In this document: positions 36,101 through 63,883 of the stretch, one piece after another
How the letters are laid out: each line of letters opens with the position of its first letter
Numbering within the stretch: position 1 is the stretch's first letter
Assembly (NCBI RefSeq): GCF_040807025.1
Contig: NC_090942.1
Coordinates: forward strand, 194,798,247-194,862,246
Source of the DNA: Struthio camelus
Lineage: Eukaryota > Chordata > Aves > Struthioniformes > Struthionidae
DNA length: 64,000 bases
Reading direction: 5' to 3'
Made by a program: the position numbers and the translations under genes
The notes under the pieces: model-generated
Databases searched by the model: none
What the model saw: only the letters and a program-made list of their open reading frames with translations
Told to the model about the DNA's origin: nothing

Positions 36101-39100
36101 TGAGCAAGCCAATTCGAATTGCAGAATAATTTAAGTATAAAAAAAAAAAAAAATCTCTGAACACTATCTGGTACCACCCCCCAACTCAAAGCAGGACTAA
36201 TCCTGAAATCAAATCCAACTTTGAAGTTAGATCAGGTTGTTCAATATCCCATCAAGTTCTGAGCGTCTCCAAGGGTGCAGATTCCACAGCCTCTCTGTCA
36301 AGCTGTTCCAATGTTTAATAACTCTCATAGAGAATTTTTCCCCCAACATTCAGCTGGAGCCCATTCTCTCTTGCAACTTTTGTCCATTGCCCCTCATTCT
36401 TCACTGTGTACCTCCAAGAAAAGTACAGTCTGTCTTCTCTATATCCTCCCATTAGTGACTTGAAGACAGCAATAAGATTAGCCCTCTCAAGACTGAACAA
36501 GACCATTCTTTCAGACTCTCATCATAGGGAGATTTCTCCTAAAGTGACGAGCAACAGAACAAGTTCTGATCTAATAATGTCTTAAAACTAATTTTAATGA
36601 GAACTGCATCTAGTCCCAGTTACTAATTTTTTAAAGTTGTATTATTCATAATTCACATTTCTCTTGTCAAAATTCATTTGTCAGCTGCTGTGCAGCCTCA
36701 ATTTCTCCATACCTGTGGACAGTTTGAGCAATCGGTTATTCATCCCTCCATCTCCATCCACAACATACATTTCCCCAGTTTCCTCTACAAAGATCTCTGC
36801 CGGTTGATCAAACTGTAGGGGATTCAAACTTGAACCAGCATTACCTGGCGTGCCCAGGATCTGCATAAGTTTACCTGAAGGGCTATACTGTTTCACAGTG
36901 TGCCCATATTTCCCTGAATTGACAAAAGAAAACAGCAGAATGTCTTAAAAAAACAAAATGATAAATGTTACAACAGATTACAAAGATTAAAAATAAAAAT
37001 TCCGGACACTTTAAATGGAGATTAATAAAGCAATAGATAAAATTCTATAGTGAGAATATGATTGTGGACCAGTAAATCCACAGGCTATAACAGCAGTTAT
37101 CCGTTGTATTAGCGTCAATGAACCTAGGGGAGAAGACAAGTCTAGCCAAAAGATACTTTCTTCTAATCCTTCTCCCAGACAAACAACTAAATTTACGTTT
37201 GCTAACTTGAGAGACTATAAACAGATACACAACATAACTCATGAGCCTTCAAATTATTTTGTGCAGTACAGGAGCAGTTTTTTCAGGGCAAGAAGAGCAT
37301 ATATCTGGCTCAGCACTGTTTGAGAGCCTTATTTAAATAAGTGAGCTGTTTAAAGTAATATCTGCAGTATCATCATTTTCTTCCCTGCCCTGTCATGTCT
37401 CCACCATGCATACCTGTTCCAACATCTGTAATCCATACTGAACTATCTGTTGCGGTGTTTAATACAAAGATGCCATGAGGCATTTCAAGTGTATTATTCC
37501 ATGAGTAAAGAAAATAGCCTTCCTCTGAGAACACAAGTACCTTTGGTATGTTTTCTCCCCTCTGAAAAGGCAAGTAAAAGAAAAGGTCTATTAAAACATA
37601 TTAACCAAGTAATTATACTTTTGCAAATTCTTCTTTGAATGGTTTTTGCAACGTCTTATCAATCATGGAAGAGTCTAGAGACTGTTAAATACTGCTAGAT
37701 CTCATTTTTTCTAACTAGAAAAGGAAAGAGATAAAAGGGTCTAAGTTTAGCATACAAAACCTTCTAAGCATTCTAGATTTTCAGCTTGAATCATACGGAG
37801 TCCAACTTTCAGAGCAGTCAAGCTCCTGCAGCTACCCTGGTTATTCATTTGGAATCCTGTTTTTACTTCCTTACTGAAAAATACCCCAAGTATAACAAAG
37901 GCATAAAAACTGTAATTGTACTTGTTATTTGCATAATATTCTAAGTATTTAGGCTATGCTTTACAATTAAAACCCACCACTTGCTGCAGAGAGAACATCT
38001 TATCTGTGTTCTAAAGGCACCAACACATGAAACTCCAATTACTGCAGCCCGAAATAGCTGCGTGCTTTTGATTCCATAGGAAAAGGCTGAAAGAGGGGAA
38101 GGGGACTAGACAGTTACCCCAGAATAACATGCTCTGAATTTTACCTTACAGTTAGAAAAGACACTGAGCCCTGGCTTTTCACCTGGCAGACAGCTACTGT
38201 AACCCAATCAGGTAACATCATGTGTCCACATGACCAAAATGTAATGCTTTTAAAACCATCGAACAGCCATGGTTCTGGAACCGTTTTAAAAAAAATAGAT
38301 ATAGCAGTGAGATCTACTTCTGTTTTCTGCAATTATGACACAATAATTATTTATTTATGTCGTGATCTACAACAGGCACTGTAAAGGCAAAAATACACTA
38401 GGTTAACATAGAGAGAAGCCTAGCACTCTCACTTACTTGTGCAACATAGACCAAACCATGAAGAGAGTCAACAGCAACACAAAATGTTTGACCAGTGAAG
38501 TATTCTGGAATTTTAGGCCAGCTTACATCCAGCTTGTACAACTGTGGCTGTCCACTCCAAGGAGAGAAGTAATCAAACGCATTCAAAAGCTGAAAATATA
38601 AAAATAAAGCTCCATTACTCGTTAAATTCCATGATGAAGGGATGCTGGTTTAGATCCAGCTTTAGTGAATATGAAGAATAGAAGAACTGGCAACAAAAAG
38701 TAACTTTGGGCTAAGTATGATAATCTGATTTGTCCAGTTTAAATTAAGGAGCAAAAAACCAGATATAGCTTTATAGATACGATTTTGGCCTGCGAAAGGG
38801 AAAATTTTGACAAATGCTGGAAATTAGCTAATGAAGCCACTTGGATTTGGGGAGTTCTGGAATGTTAAGGCAAAACAAACTATCCCAGAATTTCTTACAT
38901 CAAAGTTGCTATTATTATCTGTAAATCATCCCAAAGAGGAAAACGGCAGAAAAGGTTCCAAATGGAACGGAATGAGTAATCACTTCAAAAAGATATGAAA
39001 ACAAGCAAAAAAGCAGAACAAAGAGAAAATACAGATCAAGAAAGAAAATCACATCTTAGAAATGAGGAACTGTAGGACAGCAAAACTGAAGCCAATGTTA

Positions 39101-40017
39101 AGTACAATGGAAAAAAAGAATCTTCTACCTTTTTGTTCTATTTTTACAGCTGAAGAATGCAAACTAAGTGCAGCTATTTTGCAACAAGAACTGGATGGAC
39201 ATCAAAGTACTGAAACGAAAAGATCGGGCTAGAACCAGGAAGAAACAAGTGGCAATCCTCAAGGATCAGTGCCGCTGAACATTTTGGTTAACCATCTTGT
39301 CAGAAGCGGGAATAAGTTAATGATACAGAATTAAGAGCTGCTTAAGACAAGAAAATCACAAAGAAAAAGAAGAGAGAAATAGAGTAGGGTGGAAACTCAG
39401 CAGTAAAGAGTGCAGATCTATAAGCTCAAGGATTAACAAAAATTGCTCTTATAAAGAGAGAATATACTGTTAGGAAAGCCCTGAAAAAAGAATCAGCGTA
39501 GGCAATCACCACGCAAAGGCTGTTAAGTCACAAAAATAACGCAGCCATGAAAGAATCTGGTTAATTCCTAGACTACGAAAGACATACTTCCAGGGGAGAA
39601 AGGTAAGACTATTACAAGGTGTATCATAACATTATTCGTAGCAATTATTCACAGCAATATTCATAGCCTGGAAGGCTACGTACAGCCCTGTCCAAGACGA
39701 CTTAAAGCAGAAAAGGCAGCGGAAAGGCAGCACGGTGACAACTGGGGGTGGGGGAAGACAGAGAGAAAAAAAGAGGAGTTGAACGCCGAGGAGGAAGCTG
39801 ACAGCAAACGAGCTCCCCCAACCGCAAGCTGCCAGCGGGCACCTCCAGGCAGGCAGGACCCGCCCGACCCCCCGAACCGCGGGAGCCCTCCCGGCCCCGA
39901 CAGCGCCGGCCTCTCCCCACGCACCTGCGAGCCCCAGAGCAGGGCGAGCAGGGCGAGCAGCGCGCTGGCCATGGCCACGGCCAGCCCCAGCCCCCTCCTC
40001 CTCCTCCTCCACGTCAT
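32960..40017 (-). CDS. NHLRC3: NHL repeat-containing protein 3, full gene (7 coding exons)
   Basis: The exons join (40017-39925, 38589-38437, 37561-37414, 36913-36713, 35522-35431, 33808-33696, 33188-32960) to 1029 nt, a predicted 342 aa close to the ~347 aa of mammalian NHLRC3. Every junction is GT-AG and keeps frame. The N-terminus is basic (residues 4-8 are Arg) followed by a Leu/Ala-rich hydrophobic segment (about 9-28), fitting a signal peptide or anchor. The body holds NHL-type beta-propeller repeats, clearest at about 87-145 (PHGIF, VWITDVG), 155-198 ([19 protein letters not shown]), 209-252 ([28 protein letters not shown]) and 315-340. Possible N-glycosylation sites are Asn104 and Asn209. 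NHL propellers usually bind proteins or other ligands; NHLRC3's specific role is poorly known, and it has been listed among secreted/granule proteins. It shares its promoter region with PROSER1. Confidence 0.95.
33696..33808 (-). CDS. NHLRC3: NHLRC3 coding exon 6
   Basis: Residues 230-266 plus two bases of codon 267. It continues the NHL blade with [15 protein letters not shown] and TGEWLGSW. No long open frame marks it, since it is short; it was identified from the split blade and its splice sites (AATAG acceptor, GTATTA donor). Confidence 0.92.
33809..35430 (-). other. NHLRC3 intron 5
   Basis: Spliced from a GTAAAG donor to an AATAG acceptor. AT-rich sequence with no recognisable repeat or embedded gene. 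Confidence 0.75.
35431..35522 (-). CDS. NHLRC3: NHLRC3 coding exon 5
   Basis: Residues 199-229 with the start of the best NHL blade ([17 protein letters not shown]) and the NGT sequon at 209-211. Acceptor TATTTAG, donor GTAAAG, ending in phase 0. Confidence 0.94.
36240..36540 (-). mobile_element. Old CR1 fragment in NHLRC3 intron 4
   Basis: On the plus strand it reads as the reverse complement of a CR1 3' region: GATTCCACAGCCTCTCTG, then CTGTTCCAATGTTTAATAAC, then GAATTTTTCCCCCAAC, then ATAAGATTAGCCCTCTCAAGA. It is more diverged than the 15-19 kb copy and is in the same orientation as the gene. Confidence 0.82.
36713..36913 (-). CDS. NHLRC3: NHLRC3 coding exon 4
   Basis: Residues 132-198 plus one base. 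It contains the blocks [29 protein letters not shown] and [18 protein letters not shown]. Donor GTATGG. Confidence 0.95.
37414..37561 (-). CDS. NHLRC3: NHLRC3 coding exon 3
   Basis: Residues 83-131 plus the first base of codon 132. It contains the first clear NHL blade ([21 protein letters not shown]) and the NNT sequon at 104-106. Donor GTATGC. Confidence 0.95.
38437..38589 (-). CDS. NHLRC3: NHLRC3 coding exon 2
   Basis: Residues 32-82, including the conserved [24 protein letters not shown] and GLVYVAQ blocks. Acceptor TTTTCAG, donor GTAAGT, phase 0 on both sides. Confidence 0.95.
39210..39560 (+). mobile_element. Possible ancient CR1-like relic in NHLRC3 intron 1
   Basis: GGCAATCCTCAAGGATCAGTG (39252-39272), followed by GAACATTTTGGTTAACCATC, resembles the PQGS-VL/LFN-FIND reverse-transcriptase segment of old CR1 elements. 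The rest aligns only loosely, so this is a weak call. Confidence 0.42.
39925..40017 (-). CDS. NHLRC3: NHLRC3 coding exon 1
   Basis: Encodes residues 1-31. The start is the first in-frame ATG in the island that leads into the hydrophobic segment. A second in-frame Met at residue 16 would remove the arginine run and leave a shorter signal sequence. The donor is GTGCGT (phase 0). Confidence 0.85.
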
Positions 40018-40059
40018 GGAGGCCGCGCCGAGGGCAGCCGCCGCCGCCGGGCAGGCCGC

Positions 40060-40073
40060 GTTGCCATGGCAAT
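40060..40073. promoter_or_regulatory. RFX X-box-like palindrome
   Basis: GTTGCCATGGCAAT differs at one base from the palindromic X-box GTTGCCATGGCAAC bound by RFX-family factors. It lies 43 bp upstream of the NHLRC3 start codon. Confidence 0.6.
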
Positions 40074-40089
40074 CACATGGCTGCACCAG

Positions 40090-40107
40090 CCCCCTCCCCC
40101 CCCGCCC
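40090..40107 (-). promoter_or_regulatory. G-quadruplex-prone run
   Basis: The minus strand has at least four runs of three or more G within 18 bases. That strand is the NHLRC3 sense strand, so the motif could form in promoter DNA or in the 5'UTR if transcribed. Confidence 0.5.
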
Positions 40108-40280
40108 TGTCCTCAGGCGGTGCCGGGGAAGGCGGGGTCTGCTTCCCCCACCCGCCTGGGCTGCCCCGACAGTGCCTGCCCCGCACCGAGCGTTGGAGGA
40201 GGAGGAGAGACACGTTAAGGAGGTCGCTCCGCCGGCCGGCGCTGGGGGTCGACTGCGGGGAAACGGGAGCTGGGCGACTC

Positions 40281-40373
40281 TGGCGTCAGTTTCCGCCATT
40301 TCTGTGCGGGCATGGCGGCAGGCAGCCGGCATGGAAGGGCCCCGGGGGGGGGAACGCTGGCGCTCTGATGTCA
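40281..40373. promoter_or_regulatory. CRE-like and YY1-like site cluster
   Basis: TGGCGTCA (40281-40288) and TGATGTCA (40366-40373) each differ at one base from the TGACGTCA CRE. Between them CCGCCAT (40293-40299) and ATGGCGG (40312-40318) are YY1-like cores in opposite orientation. Short motifs like these are common in CpG islands. Confidence 0.4.
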
Positions 40374-41037
40374 TATCAGCGCGCCCGGCGGCGAGGCAGG
40401 GCCGGCGTTGAGGGGCGCGTTGTCGGCGGCTGGGGCAGCGCGGCGCCCCCCCCCCCTTCCCCTGGCGGACTGGTGGTCGCGGCAGGCCCGGCGCCCCCAT
40501 CCCCACCCCGCGCTCACCGGCGGCCTCTCGGCAGCGCTTCGGCCTCTGCGGCCGCCGGTAACAAAGGGTGGCGGCGCGGCGGGCCATGGGGGGCGGCGGC
40601 GCCCCGCGGGCGGGCGCGGGCCGGCCGTGCCGCCGCGCCGCGTGTTGAGGGAGGAAAGGCAGGAAGGAGCGGTGCTGTCGCCGGGCGCCCGTCCGCCCGC
40701 CCGCTCCGGGCGGCCGCGGCCTCGCTGCCCGGGCCGTGCCCTTCCTGCTCTCCGTGGCGGCCGCAGGCTCTTCCCCGGCCGGCGCGAGCGGCGGGCAGCG
40801 CCCGGCCCTCCGCCTTTGTCTCCGGCGCTGCGTCCCGCGTTGCAAAGGCGCCAGCGCTCGATTCCCAGATGCTAAGGAGATCCCAAGCCGCCTTTAGTGC
40901 CCTGTTTCTTTTTTTTCCTTCCCTCTTTGATGGAATATATATATTTTATCCCATATTCTTAACGCTTTCAGTAAAGTGTTTGGCCTAGATTTTTTTTCTT
41001 TCCTCTTTAAATATCTGCCTTGAATAAGCTAATAAAG

Positions 41038-58968
<17,931 letters not shown>

Positions 58969-59009
58969 GTACCAGATATTTTTAAAGACGGCAGTAGTTG
59001 CTTGACAGA

Positions 59010-59077
59010 GCCTGATCCTGCTCACTTTGAAGGCTGACAGAATTGCACTCCACTTCAGTAGGAGCATGATCTGAGTT
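59010..59077. repeat. Possible old palindromic amniote repeat
   Basis: CCTGATCCTGCTC at 59010-59022 pairs imperfectly with GAGCATGATCTG near 59062-59073, around an inner ACTTTGAAGG / CCACTTCAGTAGG segment. A related block, TCTGATCCTGTGAATTGCTG, starts at 59173. I recall this pattern from a dispersed repeat in reptile genomes but cannot name it. Confidence 0.45.
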
Positions 59078-59813
59078 GGAGAAAGAGGGGGAAATATGAG
59101 GATAAAATGCTTCTGGAAAACTGTTTGTGTCCGATGGCAAACCAGGTCATGACTGCTTTAAACTGATTCAGGGTCTGATCCTGTGAATTGCTGAGCATCC
59201 TTGACTCTTTTTGTAGCTTTTGAGTTGAATGTTTGGTTTTTTACAGGATTGGGAAGGTTCAAACAGACATATATGTAAATAGAGCAATTGGCTGTCAAAC
59301 TGAATGAGGAGAACAAGTATACTTAATAGTGTGTATAATCGCCTATACTTCTGTTACGTTTTGTATGGTATATGTGGTTAATGTAGAATGAGATCTAGAC
59401 TGAAATTAGATACTTAAAGCTGTTGGTGATCTTTAGTCTAGATGCACGCCTTTTGTGTGTGCACGGGTCGAGATCAGTTTATGGTTCTTTGGATCCTTTC
59501 ATATGCGTGAGAATCTCCTGTTAGCATCACTAGTATGTCAAGGGGAGACTAGATCAGAGGGGTTTGGGGCTTTTCTTATGCTTTGAAATATTGTCATGGG
59601 CTTGCTGCTGAACTGAGTGCTCTGCTATCTGGATCTGAACAGGAGAGCTAGGAAATGATCCTGTACTATATTTGGATAGAAGTGGTTTATGTTTTATTGG
59701 AGTATGGTTTAGCTAGCTGGTAATATGCCTTTCTGAAGTACATAAAAGCCTTTTAATTTGTCTCTAAGATAATGTTCCATGACATCCTCCCTGCCCCTAT
59801 TCCTCTGTGTTTT

Positions 59814-59849
59814 AAAAAAAAAACAAAAAAAAAAAAAACAAAAAAAAAA
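59814..59849 (+). repeat. A-rich simple repeat
   Basis: 34 A residues interrupted by two C residues, inside the PROSER1 3'UTR. Confidence 0.95.
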
Positions 59850-59856
59850 CTTGTAC

Positions 59857-59880
59857 TGCGGATAGGCTGCCTATCCAGCA
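59857..59880 (+). other. 3'UTR hairpin
   Basis: GGATAGG (59860-59866) pairs with CCTATCC (59870-59876) around a CTG loop. The stem extends by TGC/GCA with one bulged A. Confidence 0.7.
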
Positions 59881-60474
59881 CTTTTTGACTGCAGACTTTT
59901 GTGAATGTTTACAGACATGGGTCAAGTTCTTTTCTCCCTTGCATTCACAGACCCACTGATTCTCTTTAAGCTTTTTGGCTCTAATCCACAACTTGATGGT
60001 GCTTATGTTATCCTGTGAATATAAGCGGGAGCAGAATTTGGACCATAGGATTTTTTAGTATTTTTCCTTGGAAAACGTACATGATTTTAAAGGCATATAG
60101 CTAAATTAACTGTATTGTTAGAAAGGGTTATGACTCAGTATATAAAAAGGTCTTGCTTTGTTAGTGAAATTCAGTTGTGCACTCTTGATAATGTTAGTAC
60201 CTGTGGCAATGTGTAACACATCATTGAATATCATCTATTTAAGATAAACTCTTGATCATGTTCTAGAGATAGAGATGAATGATATTCAATCCTGTGATTA
60301 AATTAAATTGTAGAGGATACTATACTGTAGAACAGCTCTGCACCTAGAGTTTTACTTTTTTAAAGATGAATTCTGCTGGGAGATGTTGCTAATGTATTTT
60401 CTTTCAAGATGTGAACAAACTTTTTTAGAACATTAATGGAAATTCCTGTATTGCTTTTTAACACAATTTTTTTA

Positions 60475-60549
60475 AATAAAAAGTTTACAGTCATGGCACA
60501 AAGGCTTTGCTGACTATTTACCTATTTGCTTATATAACAGATGAATAAA
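60475..60549 (+). terminator. PROSER1: PROSER1 polyadenylation signals
   Basis: AATAAA occurs at 60475-60480 and again at 60544-60549, with T-rich and TG-rich sequence downstream of the second. Either could direct cleavage; usage cannot be told from sequence. Confidence 0.65.
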
Positions 60550-60570
60550 CTTCTTTTTACTAAGATGCCT

Positions 60571-62560
60571 CTTGCTGTTTGATTATGTTGTTTTTATCAT
60601 GCAAAATTATATACTTTGTTATAAAATAGATTCCCTGAAGAGTGATAGAAGTGTTTAGATAGAAAATTTAAACAATATCCTGTTTATTTTGTAACCCATT
60701 GGGTAGTCATGTGTTTTAATAATGAAATTTACATATTTCTTTAGATTTAAAGGTAAAAATGTAATACACTTTTGCAATTTTTTTTGAAAGCTATTAAATT
60801 TTAATGATTTTCCACTTTGAAGTGCTGTTAAAGTCAGTGCCTTATATGCTCACATTAAGAAATCTGTGGACAAAATCTGTACCATCTTTCACTGTAATTT
60901 CTCCTTTTTCTTTCAATGAGCTTTTCTTTGTAGATTTGTATATCAGTTGGAGAAGGAACAAATGAAAATATTCCTCTTGTCAAAAGGAAATTGGCATTTA
61001 CCCCATAGACTTAAATATGTGTAGTTCAAAATCAGTAAGCATTTTGTAAACTTACTGAGGTGCTGAGTTTGGTCTCTAAACTGAGCCCTGAATACCCATC
61101 AAGCAATCAAAAAAAGGCTAAACTAACTCAAATTACTCTAGAGTTACCATGGTCAAAGGCAGGTACTGGACATCAGCTATTGGGCAATATTTTAGGAAGA
61201 TGTAAACCATTTGTGTCCTATTTTTAAAATGTACATTGAATGGTCACAGGTTGCGTGTGTGTGGGGGGGGTGTGGTTTTATTTGATTTGGATTTTTTTGT
61301 CTGAAATTAGGACAAATGAAAGATATCTTAAGAGACTGTGAAGCTCTGCTTCTCTGAACGAAATCAGGTGAGGAGTAGTGAATGTCCACTGTATCAAACA
61401 CTATTCTCCTGAAACAGTATACTTCATAAGTGGTGCCTACCTTCTGGGAAATGTCCTTTACCAAGAAAGAGCATTGCATGCACAGCTGATGTAGTTTTAG
61501 ATAAGACTGTCATCAATCTTGAACAAGTGAACAAATTGGGCAAGAAACTTTATAACTTTTGAAAACTATTCTCTAAAATAGGCTTTCTGGTTCTTACGGG
61601 GTCATATTGAACAGGATTCGTAAATTGAATAAATTTTCCTGTCATTGAAATTAAGGCAAGTTTCAATTTCTTAAAAATCTCTCCTGATGTAAAATCACTG
61701 TATTCATTTTTTGTTTTTTTCCCTCTTAAGGGTAAAGCTTGTGTTATGTATTACAATTTGAAGCAGGCTTCTGATCCAGCTTTGAAATTTCTGACCAGGG
61801 TGATTTGTCCTGAGCTTTATTTCATGTGTTCTTGATGAACTGTTTTTAAAAAGCCAGGGAAAAGTCTGCTTGTGAGACAAACTGTCAGATCTTACACTGA
61901 GCCAGGAGTATGCTGGGAAAGGGCTGTTACTCTGTAACTTAACTCTGTATTAACTGTGGTATTTTTTGATTGTTCAAGTTGCTTATTAGTACCATGGTTC
62001 AGCTACGCTGAGAGACTACAAAGATAAGGTGCAGTGAGATGTTCTCTGAAATTAAATCTTTTTTTGGAATGGCTAAGGAAATGTGTTGGGATTATGTTTG
62101 AAAATACAGATTTCAGCATTCCTTTCAAGTGCTTTAATTGCAGCTGTACTGAATTTGAGAGAAATGGAGCAATCTTTTTTTTTTTTTCTTCTCATGAGCA
62201 AATGAGCTGAGTATTGTGATCTTGGCTGGGCCTGGAAAGAGACTTAATGTGACATTGTTTGAGTATTCTTACTTTCTTGCAAACTGTTTCCTTCTTTGGA
62301 CTGAGAGGGGAAGAACCCTTTTGGTTGACTGTCTCTATTTCCACACGTTCCAGGGAAGTATAGCCTGTAAGGAGTCCCTCCTCTTGTCTCGCCCATCTTC
62401 TGCTACTGAAAGCTGATGCCATTTTCACAAGACAGGAGCAAAACAGAGAACTAGAGGGGACGTTCCTGCAAGCAAGGATGGAAATGTTAATCTTCTCTTT
62501 CCTCGCCCTTCTAAATTTCAGTCTGGAGGAGAGGAATGAGAAGCCCAGAGCAAATAGGTT
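60571..62560. other. Intergenic DNA, no gene recognised
   Basis: AT-rich sequence between the PROSER1 end and the right-edge CR1. Only short open frames are present. STOML3 is expected further right by synteny, but no exon of it was seen. Confidence 0.5.
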
Positions 62561-62623
62561 AGAATCACAGAATTGTTTAGGTTGGAAGGGACTTCTGGAG
62601 ATCATCTAGTCCAACCTCCCTGC

Positions 62624-63181
62624 TCAGGCAGGGTCCTCTAAAGCACGTTGCCCAGGATCACATCCAGACGGGTTTTGAATATCTCCAGCGAAGGAGACTC
62701 CACTACCTCTCTGGGCAACCTGTTCCAAAGCTCTGTCACTCTCACAGTGAAGAAGTTTTTTCTCAGGTTCAGGTGGAACTTCCTGTGGTTCAGTTTCTGC
62801 CCGTTGCCTCTTGTCCTGTTGCTGGGCACCACGGGAGAAGAGACTGGCCTCATCCTCTTGACACTCCCCCTTCAAATACTTGTACACGTTGATGAGATCC
62901 CCTCTCAGTCTTCTCTTCTCCAGGCTCAACAGGCCCAGCTCTTGCAGTCTTTCTTCAGAGGAGAGGTGCTCCAGCCCTCTAATCATCTTGGTAGCCCTCC
63001 GCTGGACTCTCTCCAGTAGGGCCATGTCTCTCTTGTACTGGGGAGGCCAGAACTGGACACAGGACTCCAGGGGAGGCCTCCCCCCTGCAAGGGCTGAGGA
63101 GAGGGGCAGGATCACCTCCCTCCACCTGCTGGCAACACTCTGCCTCATGCACCCCAGGAGACCATCGGCCTTCTTGGCCAC
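62624..63181 (-). pseudogene. CR1 ORF2 fragment (RT thumb and C-terminal domain)
   Basis: A 185-codon frame, beginning [19 protein letters not shown], that continues the CR1 C-terminal domain. It leaves the proper frame near 62835, where an overlapping frame (62853-62638) carries the true C-terminus. Confidence 0.88.
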
Positions 63182-63198
63182 CAGGGCACACTGCTGGC

Positions 63199-63762
63199 TC
63201 AGCTTAACTTGTTGTCCACCAGCACTCCCAGGTCCTTCTCGGCAGAGCTACTTTCCAGCAGGTCAACCCCCAGCCTGTCCTGGTGCATGGGGTTATTCCT
63301 GCCTAGGTGCAGGACCTTGCACTTGCCTTTGTTGAACTTCAGGAGGTTCCTCTCCACCCACCTCTCCAGCCTGTCCAGGTCCCTCTGAATGGCAGCACAG
63401 TCTTCTGGTGTGTCAGCCTCTCCCCCCAGTTTAGTATCATCAGCAAACTTGCTGAGGGTGCACTCTGTCCCTTCCTCCAGGTCACTGATGAACACATTGA
63501 ACAAGACTGGACCCAGGACTGACCCCTGGGGGACACCGCTAGCCACAGGCCTCCAACTTGACTCTGCGCCACTGACCACAACCCTCGGAGCTCGGCCATC
63601 CAGCCAGTTCTCAAGCCACCTCACCGTCCACTCATCTAGCCCACGCTTCCTGAGCTTACCTAGGAGGATGTGATGGGAGACAGTGTCAAAAGCCTTGCTG
63701 AAGTCCAGGTCGACAACATCCACTGCTCTCCCCTCCTCTACCCAGCCAGTCATTCCCGTCAT
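63199..63762 (-). pseudogene. CR1 ORF2 fragment (RT palm)
   Basis: A 187-codon frame with motif A ([10 protein letters not shown]), [12 protein letters not shown] and the FADD catalytic motif. It keeps the five codons that the left copy lost before motif A. It stops at a TGA created by a 1-base loss near 63205. Confidence 0.9.
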
Positions 63763-63883
63763 AGAAGGCTATCAGATTGGTCAAGCATGATTTCCCTTTG
63801 GTGAATCCATGCTGACTACTCCTGATCCCCTTCTTGTCCTCCAGATGCTTAGTGATGACCTCCAGGAGGAGCTGTTCCATCAC
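63686..63883 (-). pseudogene. CR1 ORF2 fragment (RT fingers)
   Basis: The frame carries [18 protein letters not shown] and the [16 protein letters not shown] block, and breaks after FYDGNDW exactly as in the left-hand copy. Confidence 0.88.

Larger units (their letters stand above)
39780..40870. promoter_or_regulatory. CpG-island bidirectional promoter of NHLRC3 and PROSER1
   Basis: GC content and CpG density rise sharply here compared with AT-rich DNA on both sides. The NHLRC3 start codon lies inside at 40017 (minus strand) and the PROSER1 start codon lies just outside at 41038 (plus strand), 1021 bp apart. No TATA box is evident, as expected for a housekeeping-type island. Candidate sites inside include an X-box-like palindrome, CRE-like and YY1-like motifs, and C-runs. 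Start sites and 5'UTR splicing cannot be fixed from sequence alone. Long open frames here on both strands come from base composition. Confidence 0.85.
58969..60570 (+). other. PROSER1: PROSER1 3'UTR
   Basis: About 1.6 kb from the stop to the likely polyadenylation region. It contains two possible remnants of an old palindromic repeat, an A-rich run at 59814-59849 that could cause internal priming in oligo-dT libraries, and a stable hairpin at 59857-59880. Confidence 0.75.

Noticed and set aside
39676-40988. Long open frames of 303 and 389 codons on opposite strands in the CpG island
   Set aside because: Stop codons are rare in GC-rich DNA. The translations are low-complexity Arg/Pro/Ala, and only the 93-nt NHLRC3 exon 1 inside is supported by homology and splicing.
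63307-63673. Plus-strand open frames inside the right CR1
   Set aside because: Antisense to the RT palm; similar antisense frames recur in the left copy, showing they come from the CR1 sequence.
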